64,000 bases of DNA. Source: Nemertoderma westbladi. Lineage: Eukaryota; Xenacoelomorpha; Nemertodermatida; Nemertodermatidae. Shown here in pieces: positions 53,583 through 64,000 of this stretch. The stretch lies in assembly GCA_032718475.1 (NCBI GenBank), contig JAUCBJ010000385.1, forward strand, positions 1 through 64,000. Direction: 5' to 3'. Made by a program: the position numbers and the translations under genes. Each line of letters begins with the position of its first letter. Within the stretch, counting starts at the first letter, position 1. Under the pieces are notes generated by a model. That model did no database searches. It had not been told where the DNA came from and saw only the letters and a program-made list of their open reading frames with translations.

Positions 53583-55845
53583 ATACACCCCCCCACCCCC
53601 AGTGCTGTTAGCTGTTACCCCCGTCACACTTAACGAATCACGAATCACCCACAACCCCCCCCCCCCCCCCCCGTAATATTGTGTTACTATTGGATTGAAT
53701 GTATTAAATTAGAAAAATGGTTTATATGTAGATACATGTATGTATATTGTTTTATATTATAACTGATTAATATATATAATACGGTATTTACTGTACCATG
53801 ATACTGTAACCAACCCAGTCATATATATTAGACTTTGGGGTCTGTGTAGTTAGCGAGTAGGTACATTTATGTACAGTTTTATGAGTATACAAAACAAATA
53901 TCTATAATATAATATTCACCAAGTAAATTACAAACATTGACGTATTACTAAACTGCAGCAAATATAGAATGTTTAGTTTACAGTGTGAACAAAAAATAAC
54001 GTTTAAAATAATTACATATTATACATACAACTAATCAAATGTGTAAATTTTTCATAGAATAGAACTAAGTTAAGAACTTAAAGAGGGAAAAATATCTGTC
54101 GAATAATAATGGGGGTGAAATATTGAATTGGGTAAATTAGTCACCATGACCGTACGGAGGTCAACATTAAAGGGGTTCACTTTAACTTGATATAAAATAA
54201 TTTTAATTAATCCAAGGCGAATATTATCACGCAGTGCTGCGACCTGCTGTATAAATCTGTTGTTGCATACATACATACATACATAGAATAAAATATATCC
54301 ATACAATGCATACATACAATATATACACCAATACACATGGACACAATATAATCGGCGATTTTAACCAAAAAATTATATATTTATTATAAATTGTAACTTG
54401 TTAAATTATAACTCACCATCGGTGTAAGTGGCCCTATAAATGTGGCATGCATATGTAACACACGCGGGCTGTGTACTAGGGGAGGTACATATTTCAATAA
54501 ATTCAACCTTTTTTTGAAATGTAAAAAGGGTAATTCACTTTCTGGTGTATCAATAATTGAAAAATTAATATTTAGCGGTTTATTTTATGTTCGCTCTTGA
54601 AATCATGTAAATGAGATCATGTGGTCCTTTCCGAAAGGATATCCATCCACTGTACCCCTCCTAGTCGCTAGTCATATACAATAATATTATTAAACAATAT
54701 AATATAACATGCGTTTTATCACGTAACGATTTTATTAAACTGCACAAGTAATAATTACTTGAAAAAAGCACAAAATCATACAAATACCTACCCTACGTCC
54801 TACCCTAACTTCCTGCCAACATACATTGCATATCTTGCGTAATTCATAATTAACTTTCAGTTTCCCAAACTCGTAAGAGAAACATAAAGAGCTAACGCAG
54901 GTGCAGGCTAGCAAAGGCGATACACTAAAACATTAAGTTCAGATAATTAAAAGTAACAAAAACTAACATAAAAAATAAAATAAGAAAGAAAATACGCGAT
55001 TAAATGTATAGCCATACGGACTCAGTGATGTAAATCATTTTATATCACTGCGTTTACAAACACTGACATCAGAACACAAATAGAAAGCAAAACTTACTGT
55101 AAATTAAATCTAAATGAATAAGCAAATTATATATAAAAACTACAAACTCCCACAGTCACACTGCAAGGAAGGCAACAATCTATAGACATAAAGTTAGTGT
55201 AGATGTTTGTGGGCCTTTAATAAATACGGCCAACCGCCTACAGCCTCAACATTATCTACATTGGAAGTAAATATATATAGGAGTCCACCACAATAAAACA
55301 ATGAGAACTTACTGCCATAAACTACACAGACACACATATCGCTAATAGAGCATCACATTATATTAATTATCTAGTATAATTAAACATTTTATCAGTTTTA
55401 AGAAGCTCGGTCTTGACTATTTTTTATCTTTAACTGGGGCGCAAAATGAGTAATTAGTAATGACTTAATAATTAATAGCCTGCCCTATGGATAGACTCTT
55501 ATCAAAGTATATGCCGGTACAGTTAGAAAGTCGTGAGTAGAATTTAGTAAAAAATTAAAGTTACCGGTACTTTAATATTTTTAACTTCTTGATTTAAAAT
55601 TTATTGTTCTAAGGTTTAAGCTAAATTCGCAATAATAGTTAACTTGGCAAACTAGTTAACTGGTTAAGTTATGTGACTTCTTAACTAATATTTACTACAT
55701 TACGAGACAATTTTTCTATACTGACACTGAATGATAAAATATACTACGTTATAATTGCGTGATGAGAAATAGTAATAGCAACCAATAAAAGGTATAGTAT
55801 ACGGGCGGGGTTACTAAGCAACTGTTACTAAGGGGCCATCGTAGC

Positions 55846-57522
55846 TGTCTGCTGTCTGCTACGCAATGGAAATATTTCAAAGATTGCACCACGGAGAAGG
55901 TTTAACTAGGTACTGCTGCACTAAAACCTATTAATAAAAACACAACTCGAAACATATCAGTATCAGTAAGTCTCGTTTTTGTTTTATAAACTATAGGACT
56001 ATATATACTTGTTTGAATGTTCGGTTGCATATAAATACACGGTATTTATATTCAGCATTAGTGCGGGTGTAATTTATAAAAAAATATCATCCATATTATG
56101 ATGATATTATTGGTATATCCATGTCATGTACCTCATGGAACTATTTATTTACCCATCACACCGGTATATATATTATATATAATTATATAATATAATAAAA
56201 CATACCGGTATTTAAACTTTTTGGATAAAATTAAGACAATTGATAATCAATTAATTAATAAACAGTACAAAATGGAGTTCACAGGTTTGTTAAAATATTC
56301 CGTGCCATACATATTATATATATTGTTGTTTGTGTTGATATGATACAGTGCTACAACGGGGTTATCAATCTTACATAGAGGAGCATTAATGTGTACTATA
56401 ACTATACCGGTAGTTGTATGTATATAAATAAAATAATTAAGTTTCAAAAATATACAATACTGAATACATGCATGTGTGATAATAGACCAGTGTTTGGTGT
56501 ACAAATATATAAAGACTATATTTAATTTGTAGTCTATCAATATAATTTAGATTTGTGATTGTAAAAAATACACTCCAAAAGATTGTATCGTACAGTCAGG
56601 CAGTAACACCAAACCAATAAAATGAGGATAGTATGTTATTGAAGGTAAAAAAAAAAAGAGACGGTTAGCTGTAAGCTGATTAAAGTTAGTTAATTAATGG
56701 TCAAATGGAATTAAAAAGGAGCAACTATATTATTATATAGATAGAAGACTTTTCATTAAAAAAAATATTGATATCAACACAGCAGATAGCTAAGAAAATT
56801 TGACATCCACTGGAAATGTTTTGAATTCAACGGTACCGATTTCCAAGTGAATATTGGTGCGGTACGCTGGATGAGAGTTGTTGGAACTTTGAATTAATAT
56901 TTTTATTCTTAAATTGTTACTTTTTCGATCGCATTATATCCCAACATCGGGAGAAAAAAGAACTTTTTCCCTAGGGATAAAAAGTAACCCATATGAATAA
57001 GTACACTGAGGTTACTTTTTTTCCCGGCGATAAAAAGTACAATAAAATATTTTTTGTGGAATTTTATTACATGTGTGGGAAGATCATCGAAGTAGAAAAG
57101 GTGTGCAATCCATGGTAAAATCCATTCACATACTCATTTGAATCGCAGTATAACAATATACTGCAGTTCAACACTATTTTGTAACACCAGTTTGTAACAC
57201 TATATCGCTATGTTTATTAAAGAATTGAATAACATAAAAGGACCAATTTAAGAATAAAATTCCGTATTACATGGGAAAAAACGTACATCTTTTTTCCCTG
57301 TAATAAATAATTATTTTTTCAGAAAGATAAAAACCTAAGTTGCTCCATAATAATTCTGTGTGACATAATGATGGACCCCATAAAAATAGCCACAATAGAA
57401 ATAACTACACAGGTGGGGAAGAATGGATGAATGAATGAATATTTAATATACACGGGGTAGGTATGGTGGCGAATCTGGGCTGCAATAAATAAAAACTGTA
57501 ACGATTCGAATTGAACAAGAAC
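55846..57522. other. Gene-free AT-rich interval
   Basis: No convincing coding region. Around 56930-57060 and 57270-57320 there are repeated TTTTTCCC/GGGAAAAA strings (for example ACTTTTTCCCTAGGGATAAAAAGT), which can fold back locally. Confidence 0.45.
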
Positions 57523-58665
57523 TCACCGTCTACCGTTGACCAGTTTCCTACCAGAACCAAATCTTGGGTTATTGTTAGGAACGACTAGGGAACGAACCAG
57601 ACAGTACCGTTCCCCATTACTAGAGTATATGGGGGAGTGTTGGTAGTGCTCAACTAGTTTATGCATATCGCTAAACTTACGGGTGCCTATTGTATAGCAG
57701 GACGAAGATTCATCAAATTTAACGTGAAAATGGAGAATTCTTAATGGGGATTTCAGTGTGACACTGTAGTCCCCCCAGTTGGACTCGCTGTCACGTATTA
57801 AGAAGTCCCCGTTAGCCCCATGTCGCTGCATTATTGTTTCACTTTCACCTCGCGTTAACGAACCGAAGTAGTAGTCCTCCCCGTCCAGCGGGTTGGAACG
57901 ACGTTTATTGGATGAAGGTACGTCGTCGCTGTGGATCCTCTGCACAAAGTTTTTAGGGATGAGCCCAACCGAGCCGTTAGCGTCGCGTGCTTTCAACCAA
58001 TCAGGATCATTGCTGGGAATCTCGACAACATCCAATGCCTGACCTTTAATGAAGGACATCTCGTCTCTATTGCTACTTTGGTAGTCGTACAAAGCCACTA
58101 CAGCGTATATACTGCTAGCTAGTGGCTGCCTTTCTGTTTGAGTTTGTTGTACTGCTTCTTGACTGAGGTAGTTACTAGGGACCCACCCCTCACTGCCACC
58201 CTGTCTGACACGCCACCAACCATCCAACTCTTTCTCCAACACAACTACAGTATCCCCCTTACAGAGGTCGATCTCGTCTTCTCTCGCTTTCTCATAGCTG
58301 TACAGGGCTGTGGCCTCCTTACAGGATAGTTTATCCGCTACTGAAACCGCTGACAGCTGAGGGGCCGGACTCCGTCGGCTTTCATCCAACGGCGATGATA
58401 TCGTGACATCGAGACCCGAATCCGTAGATCGCTTCCCGAACAGTTTGTTAAGGAAGTTCCCCTTCTTACGGTAGGTCGAGGGATTCTCCCTACGGACGTA
58501 GTTTGAGGGAATGTAGCCGGAACGGTTAGAAGAGTTCTGAACTTTCCACCACGACCTAGAACTGTCTAAAACTTTCAATCTGTCGTGTTTGCGGATGTCT
58601 AATTCCTCAGGTTGAGACGCTTTGTAGTCGTACAAAGCGACTACAAAATCATTCGGTGATTCCAT
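57523..58665 (-). CDS. NCK: Nck-type adaptor protein (three SH3 domains and one SH2)
   Basis: 380 residues from ATG 58665 (MESPNDFVVALYDYKASQPEE, quoted from its first residues), single exon. SH3-1 spans about 6-60 (ALYDYK...WWKVQ...GYIPSNYV), SH3-2 about 117-170 (ALYSYE...GWWRVR...GWVPSNYL), and SH3-3 about 188-245 (ALYDYQ...WLKAR...GLIPKNFV). The SH2 spans about 268-360, with the phosphotyrosine Arg in FLIRDSES and with HFHVKF. Nck/Dock links phosphotyrosine receptors to Pro-rich actin regulators such as WASP and PAK in the cytoplasm. The SH2 starts YYFGSLTR, where Trp is usual. After the SH2 there is an unusual basic tail, and the stop TGA lies inside CGGTGAGT, a consensus 5' splice site, so the true C-terminus may use another exon. 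Confidence 0.92.
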   Translation of the reverse strand: MESPNDFVVALYDYKASQPEELDIRKHDRLKVLDSSRSWWKVQNSSNRSGYIPSNYVRRENPSTYRKKGNFLNKLFGKRSTDSGLDVTISSPLDESRRSPAPQLSAVSVADKLSCKEATALYSYEKAREDEIDLCKGDTVVVLEKELDGWWRVRQGGSEGWVPSNYLSQEAVQQTQTERQPLASSIYAVVALYDYQSSNRDEMSFIKGQALDVVEIPSNDPDWLKARDANGSVGLIPKNFVQRIHSDDVPSSNKRRSNPLDGEDYYFGSLTRGESETIMQRHGANGDFLIRDSESNWGDYSVTLKSPLRILHFHVKFDESSSCYTIGTRKFSDMHKLVEHYQHSPIYSSNGERYCLVRSLVVPNNNPRFGSGRKLVNGRR

Positions 58666-59109
58666 TATATATAACAATCATGTACTGGTTGCCGGTTGCA
58701 GGTAGCCGAAATAATACAAAGGTCTAGCTGCCTAGTGCCTAACCTACTATTAATGCGGAAATGTAGTGAGTGTGTAGTACAGTAGTACTTCACAGTACTT
58801 ATGGTCTAAGGTCAAGGTTGGCATAACTGTATAATGAAGTTTTACACTAAGCGCGGGTTGATTCGCCCTATACCCCCCCCCCCCCAAGTCTATTCGCCCA
58901 AGATTTTAGGGGCAGCATATCTGCGAATATAACAATGGACTTGGCCAGTTCTGGAGTAGGCCTAGAACAGTAGAATAATTGATATATTTATATGAATCTA
59001 ATATAAATGTATTGATTTGATATTAATGCAAAGTAAAATTTGTTGGTTTAGGCCTATCTCAAAACCAAATTGAAATGTTGTTCTGCTTAAATACCGTCAG
59101 CGGGTCCGA

Positions 59110-59225
59110 CGAATCTGTACAAAAAAATACAATATAGTACAAAAGAATACAAAAGAGTACAATAAAGTGCAAAAATAGTACAAAAGAGTGCAAAAATAGT
59201 ACAAAAGAGTACAAACAAGTGAGAA
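59110..59225. repeat. Short GTACAAAAGAG tandem repeat
   Basis: About ten variable 10-14-bp units of GTACAAAAGAG/GTGCAAAAATA. Confidence 0.7.
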
Positions 59226-59963
59226 ACGCTTGCAAAACATGTAACAAAGTGTAGTTCAAATCGTGTAGAGGGGCGCACATGAAGTGCAATATAAAACAAA
59301 GCATTGTCTGATTGTGGGGCGAGCCACGCATTGAGAGAGGGGCTGATCTAGCTGTCTAGCAGTCAGAGAGTATGACAATACAATCTTAGGCATATGAGTT
59401 GTAATTTTTTTGTTTTAACTGAGTTTTAACTTGAGTTTTAACTTATGTATCGAAAAACGTGATTTATGTTCGAAAAACACAAAAAACGGTTCCAAGTTCG
59501 AAAAATTGCAGAGGGAGATCTCAATAATGTTGCAGATAGACAGATAAAGGCATACTTACATAGCCTAAAAAACGTAGCATACAGTCTATCCTTCAGTGGG
59601 CTATTTTAAGACTATGACCTAAATTTTGAGTCTCAGGTATAGGAGTTTATATCTACCCACCTGCCCACTGCATGCATGTATGTATTGCATTACAGATTGC
59701 AGATTGTATTATACGACTGAATATGGCAACAACGGGTTTATATAGTTGCCAAATCAGGCAATCATAAATGTTGCCAGATTTTGCTTGGTCAGTTGGTTGC
59801 CAGGTCAGCAGGTTGCCAAATATGGCAATCACAACACAATCACTGAATCATTCAATCAATGCCAGATTTGGCTGTTTGGCCATTCAGCCATTGCAGCATC
59901 TGAGCATTGTCTGATTGTACCTAAAACCTAACTGCAGGTTACAGCTGTACAGACAGACAGAGG

Positions 59964-60015
59964 CAGGCTTTTCTAACCAAAACAATAAACGACCACTTTA
60001 CTAATTGAGGGAAAC
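59964..60015 (-). repeat. Single inverted unit of the 67-bp repeat
   Basis: TTTTCTAACCAAAACAATAAACGACCACTTTACTAATTGAGGGAAA is the reverse complement of a unit in the 22097 array (given here as TTCTAACCAAAACAATAAAC plus its continuation). Confidence 0.75.
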
Positions 60016-62394
60016 CATGGTCAGACAGTCGGTAGAAGAAATATTAATGAAAAAAAAATTGTATAGATTTATTTATACATTATGCAGTTATGTAAAAACA
60101 ATAACAAATACACCAAACAATGTACCGGTATAAAGGTATTGTCCAACATAACATATAGGATTAAAAACGTTTCGTAAAAAGCGTTTCATAAAATAAGCGG
60201 TAGGCCCTGGCTATATATATAAATATATACCAGTATACTGATATACAGATATATATAAAAGCACTACAGCACTAAGCTGCTAAGCAACAAGCAAGCAGTG
60301 ATATATTAAGGGACGGTCAGACAGTCAGACGGTTCCCAAAGTAACAATACCCGCAGTATGGCAGTAGTTACCGGTCAGCCGGTATTACGGTAGCGGCTGA
60401 GCGGTACTCTACATTATTAAGAACAGTAAAATATAGAAACCAATACATCAGTACATGACAGCAACAGCAGCTGAGCAGAACAGGTAATTGAAAAACTAAT
60501 ACCTACCAGAAATAGATTCTACATAATTTTTTAGGCCTACCTACTGACCTATGTTTTTCATTAAAACTGGGTAACCAGTCTGCCAGTAACAAGTACTGAA
60601 GTATCATAAACAGATAAACAACATGGCTGGCCTACCGGTCAGCCGGTAGTCGCTAGCGAAGTCTGGATTTACCATGCTGCCATGTGCCAGTCCTTGCTTC
60701 ATTAGTCCTTGCTATGACATAATCTGATAATGACCACTTTTTTTTCCGACATTCCTGCATTCAGACTGTACTGAATCAACATCCAGACTGTGATTCATAC
60801 ACTGACACAGTAAACGAATATAACATTGAACAGTTGAATTAAATCAAATAGGCCTACTAACTATACTGTATAGGGCCTACATCATTTGTTCAGAAAATAG
60901 CACATTATAGGGTTACGGCAGGCACGCAGGCAGGCAGGAGTGATTTTGTTTCCCGAGCAACATAATAGAACCAGGGCCGTAAAAGCTTTAATGTGCTAAT
61001 TATGAACAATGGCGAATCTAATTTTATTTATTTGTGGAGAATTATTTGAAGTTACAGTATATGCACTCAAACTTTCTAGAACAACGTAATAATGATCCAG
61101 TGGAAGTGGAATATTGGATATACTGGATGGATACATGTAGAACTAAAAACCCAAAACGGACCAACCCAACGGTCCAAAAAAGGAGAAGTACGGAGTTATA
61201 TCGGATTTATTTATATCATATCACAGCGGTGGTGTGGAGAAAAGATCTGGAAATATAAATTATCAAAATTGTGAAGAAAAACGGCAAGATAATATTTAAC
61301 TCAAATGCTTAGGCCTAATTAATTAAGTAAAACCGCATTTGAAGTCGGAAGTCCTACATGCCTAGATGTGCTGATATAGGATGGCACCGGTCTGCCGGTA
61401 CAAAGTACTTTCAGTTTCTCAGTAAAACTCCATATGTGTGTGTGTGTACTGTTTGAGTCAGTTCTAATATTTTGATGATAAAATCGCCACAATGGAGGTT
61501 ATAGTTGCCACAAGTGCACAGTTTCGCTAACGTTTACAAAAATTGATTTAGTTAATTTCTACAGCATTTAGTCAGATTCGAACCTGCGCCGCCAAACACT
61601 ATTGTGTAGTGTATCATTTACCCCATGGCAATCCGCGACTATGCTGTTTCGGTGCACTCGATGTTGTTTTAAAGAAGACGGAACTTACGACTTCCAAAGG
61701 GCATTAGAACGGTACAGTATAACTAAACTGGTGAACTACATGTATATAGTAAATTATGTGGGTAAGTCTTGCTTAGTTTATTTTGTGTTTAATTAAATAG
61801 TGATGAAAGCCTTATATATATAATATATTTGTTACATTATGTCAACTTACTGCTTATATTCAATAATATTGAGACATTAAAAATTATATCGTTTGATCTA
61901 CTTGATCTTGGGTTGATTTATTGACAATACTGAATACCAAAGTACTGATAGGTGAAGTTGTCGTACTTACGCAACCAAAACTCTAGATAAGCAATTTAGC
62001 AACCAGGCTAGTATAGAGCCAGGCCTGTATAATATATAAGCAATATATAAATAATTTATTATGATTAATCTGATTAAATTAATATATATAGTCACATTTC
62101 TACAATTGATTTAGAATAATAATAATGATTAAACAATAAACAATTCCTCCAGGAGAGTAGCATAGAAATTAATTAGTTCCTAAGATATTATTGAAGCCCT
62201 AATACATTTCACCCGCTCCTTCACCGAAACCGAGACTCCTCCAAGGTATCCTTCCACCCCTGAGACACAGTCACGCAGCCCGCAACAACCCAAACTGCAA
62301 TCGCCTCCTCACAGCACCCAACACAACCCCCAACCCTCGCTGCCTCATCCGCACCCGCTTTGACACAAGTGTCTCTGCAAGGTGTTTAATGAAC

Positions 62395-62423
62395 ATCTGA
62401 GCTTCCGGGGCGGAAGCTCAGAT
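62395..62423. promoter_or_regulatory. Perfect 12-bp stem-loop
   Basis: ATCTGAGCTTCC, loop GGGGC, GGAAGCTCAGAT. No gene adjoins it; function unknown. Confidence 0.6.
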
Positions 62424-62489
62424 TATCACTATCAGTTGAGCACACTGATAATTTTATTTAATAAATACATCATATTCTAGAACATTTTG

Positions 62490-62870
62490 TTTATTCCATA
62501 CGTAGCTGGGCAACAATGCAATGCATCTTTAATCATACTATTATGTAGATATCCATACATAAACAAAATGATCTAGAATATGGTGTTTTTATTTAAATAG
62601 AATATAATAGCCTCGCGCAGGTGGCAGGTGCAAAACCATGCAACATTTGAACGCTCATATCTCAGCTATTTCCCAACCAAATTCAAATATTTTTACATTT
62701 TTGGAATCCTTGCACGGTGAGCTTTCTATTGGTACCAACAATTCACTATAAGGTTGAAGAATAACTGCGGTGTAACTTGTGAAATATCACCTGCAGAGAC
62801 ACTTTTTCAAACGCTTGTACAGAAGAAAAAGATTGAAAGCAAAAATAATAATTCTGGCTCACCTAATAAC
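62490..62870. mobile_element. Diverged member of foldback family A
   Basis: Shares CATACGTAGCTxGGCAACAA, GGAATCCTTGCACG, CACTATAAGGxTGAAGAATA and GAGACACTTTTTCAAACGCTTG with 34967-36760. Confidence 0.65.
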
Positions 62871-63277
62871 ACCGCTTTACAACTGTTTAGCCAGGACAGT
62901 CTGTTGTTACTCAGTCCGCCGCTAGAGGGCTAAGTTGAGCAGAACAAATCTGCTCATACTGTATTTGCTTATAATCCTTTCGTGTTATTCATACTTAAAT
63001 AAATTCATCTCGTGTGCTGCGCGAAGGCCTCACTCAGAGAAGAGAAATATGAAAATACATCTTAATTATTTAGACATAATTTACATTTATCAACCAATTT
63101 CAGTCAAACATTCAAACAAATAGTAACATCTAACCAACATTACCTACATTACTATTATAAATATACAACAAACTATACTAGAAAATTAACTACTAATAAC
63201 TAATTAATTACTATTACAACAGCTTGAGGTAATCCTATTAAGCACGAATTAATTAGCGAGACATCATTATCATGAGG

Positions 63278-64000
63278 TCACTCCGCTCCGGATGGAGTGA
63301 CGTCATCAGTCTGTTGAGTCAACCAGTAATCAATAAGTCTCGCCATGTGTTGCCTATGTATAGCGGAGAGACAGTAACTGATAGATAGAGATATATCGTG
63401 GACCCTGGATTGGAAACGGAGTCTGTCCCTGGCGACGGTCTCCCAGCAACCCTTGCGAGCGCGGTTGGAAGCGAAGGACCAGGTGACTATAGGTCGTACG
63501 CGAACCAATCGGGAGGCGAAGCGGACTTGTTTGCCGTGGGCGGGAGATTCAAACGGGGTACAATGGTGGGAGTGGGCGGGACAATGGTTGTCGGATGAGC
63601 GGCTAGCTACTGACTGCCGGGGTCTGCGGGACCTGCAGTCACCCGTAGCCGAGGCGACGGGTAACCAATAGCAACAGGTTAATCCAAGTCCGGCATCGGA
63701 TCGATGCTCGTAAATATTATCGAATATATTGTTCAAATCATTCGAACTGGAGTCACTGATATTAAAACTGGAGTCTCTGATATTAGAACTGGAGTCTCTG
63801 ATATTATTAGAACTGGAGTCTCCGATATTAGAACTGGAGTCTCCGATATTAGAACTGGAGTCTCTGATATTAGAACTGGAGTCTCTGATATTAGAACTGG
63901 AGTCTCTGATATTAGAACTGGAGTCTCTGATATTAGAACTGGAGTCTCTGATATTAGAACTGGAGTCTCTGATATTAGAACTGGAGTCTCTGATATTAGA
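63278..64000 (-). CDS. Possible partial coding region with SSSNIRD repeats
   Basis: A minus-strand frame is open from the right edge to 63278 without a start. Its first part is the 21-bp tandem repeat read as SSSNIRD units. It then reads SSNDLNNIFDNIYEHRSDAGLG and a Cys/Arg-rich stretch without known homology. The repeat keeps frame even where one unit is 24 bp long. Against coding: the region is GC-rich with CCAAT motifs and could equally be a promoter/CpG region of a gene beyond the edge. No function assigned. Confidence 0.3.
   Translation of the reverse strand, partial: SNIRDSSSNIRDSSSNIRDSSSNIRDSSSNIRDSSSNIRDSSSNIRDSSSNIGDSSSNIGDSSSNNIRDSSSNIRDSSFNISDSSSNDLNNIFDNIYEHRSDAGLGLTCCYWLPVASATGDCRSRRPRQSVASRSSDNHCPAHSHHCTPFESPAHGKQVRFASRLVRVRPIVTWSFASNRARKGCWETVARDRLRFQSRVHDISLSISYCLSAIHRQHMARLIDYWLTQQTDDVTPSGAE
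63745..64000. repeat. 21-bp tandem repeat running off the window
   Basis: ACTGGAGTCTCTGATATTAGA, about 12 units, near-identical toward the right edge and more variable at the left (TCCGATATT; one unit with an extra ATT). Confidence 0.95.

Larger units (their letters stand above)
46904..55845. repeat. Tandem segmental duplication, copy 2
   Basis: Same gene and repeat order as 36871-46648. Small differences are a 10-bp insertion near 47124, different C-run lengths, and a 7-bp insertion near 55557. Confidence 0.95.
58666..63277. other. Long gene-poor interval
   Basis: Contains a C run near 58876-58888, the GTACAAAA repeat (59110-59225), a TTGCCAxATxxGGCAATC-rich stretch (59740-59890), one 67-bp repeat unit (59969), a hairpin (62395-62423) and a foldback-family fragment (62490-62870). 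No coding region I can defend. Confidence 0.5.

Noticed and set aside
56247-56540. 97-codon minus-strand ORF in AT-rich DNA
   Set aside because: No recognisable motif, AT-driven composition, no splice or promoter context.
59059-59331. 90-codon minus-strand ORF rich in Phe/Leu
   Set aside because: Arises from the GTACAAAAGAG tandem repeat read in antisense.
61560-61640. tRNA-like sequence on the minus strand (GCAGGTTCGAATCTG with a 5-bp stem and 7-nt loop ACACAAT nearby)
   Set aside because: The T-loop box is good, but the T stem pairs for only about 3 bp, the base before the anticodon is not T, and no acceptor stem forms. At most it is a decayed tRNA-derived SINE head.

Overview
This is a window of animal (metazoan) nuclear DNA, almost certainly from an invertebrate. 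It carries typical animal genes: V-ATPase subunit C, a Nck-type SH3/SH3/SH3/SH2 adaptor, PRKRIP1, a long coiled-coil protein, and two membrane fibrinogen-domain proteins. It also carries typical animal mobile DNA: a BEL/Pao-type Gag/protease family, RTE-like and CR1/L2-like non-LTR elements, and many foldback elements. The recognisable genes are intron-poor. Nck, PRKRIP1 and the fibrinogen proteins are intronless as far as visible, and V-ATPase C has one intron. The phylum cannot be named from the sequence alone. Short motifs such as ACCGGT and TAGGCCTAC are conspicuously frequent, and C/G homopolymers of 10 to 22 bases are common and often sit at frame breaks.

Layout. 1-10631 (minus): an unusual non-LTR retroelement with a YLDD reverse transcriptase and a C-terminal CCHC plus nuclease-like domain. 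It is split at a 5-bp target duplication by a young LTR element (2059-9793) with apparently identical 562-bp LTRs. That LTR element encodes a DUF1759-type Gag, a zinc knuckle and an aspartic protease, then ends in a Cys-Pro-Glu repeat and a transmembrane helix. No reverse transcriptase, RNase H or integrase is visible. 10962-14273 (plus): large terminal exon of a coiled-coil gene, possibly CEP164-like. 14575-15347: 17-bp satellite. 16200-17640: decayed CR1/L2 RT. 18708-19109: hAT-like MITE. 19943-21247 (minus): complete V-ATPase subunit C. 21459-31682 (minus): an older, 5'-truncated relative of the Gag-protease-TM element. It is itself interrupted by a MITE, a 5'-truncated RTE-like element and a 1.4-kb foldback transposon. 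33246-33720: long inverted repeat just upstream of PRKRIP1 (33790-34629). 34967-36760: another foldback element with a nested MITE.

36871-55845 is a recent tandem segmental duplication (copies 36871-46648 and 46904-55845). Each copy carries a type II membrane fibrinogen-domain (FIBCD1-like) gene, a TTAA-flanked MITE, a 2-3 kb minisatellite open in all six frames, and a frame-broken Ulp1/C48 protease gene. 57523-58665 (minus): Nck adaptor. The rest, to 64000, is mostly gene-free repeat-rich DNA. It ends in a 21-bp tandem repeat that may be part of a minus-strand coding region.

The host genes do not form one pathway. What links the window is repeat activity: nested insertions, LTR or foldback sequence directly upstream of housekeeping genes, and a duplication whose junction coincides with a retroelement tail. 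The best candidate for something undescribed is the Gag-protease-TM element family. It has two members here, lacks pol, and has a 3' noncoding region of conserved RNA hairpins, one of which shows compensatory base changes.
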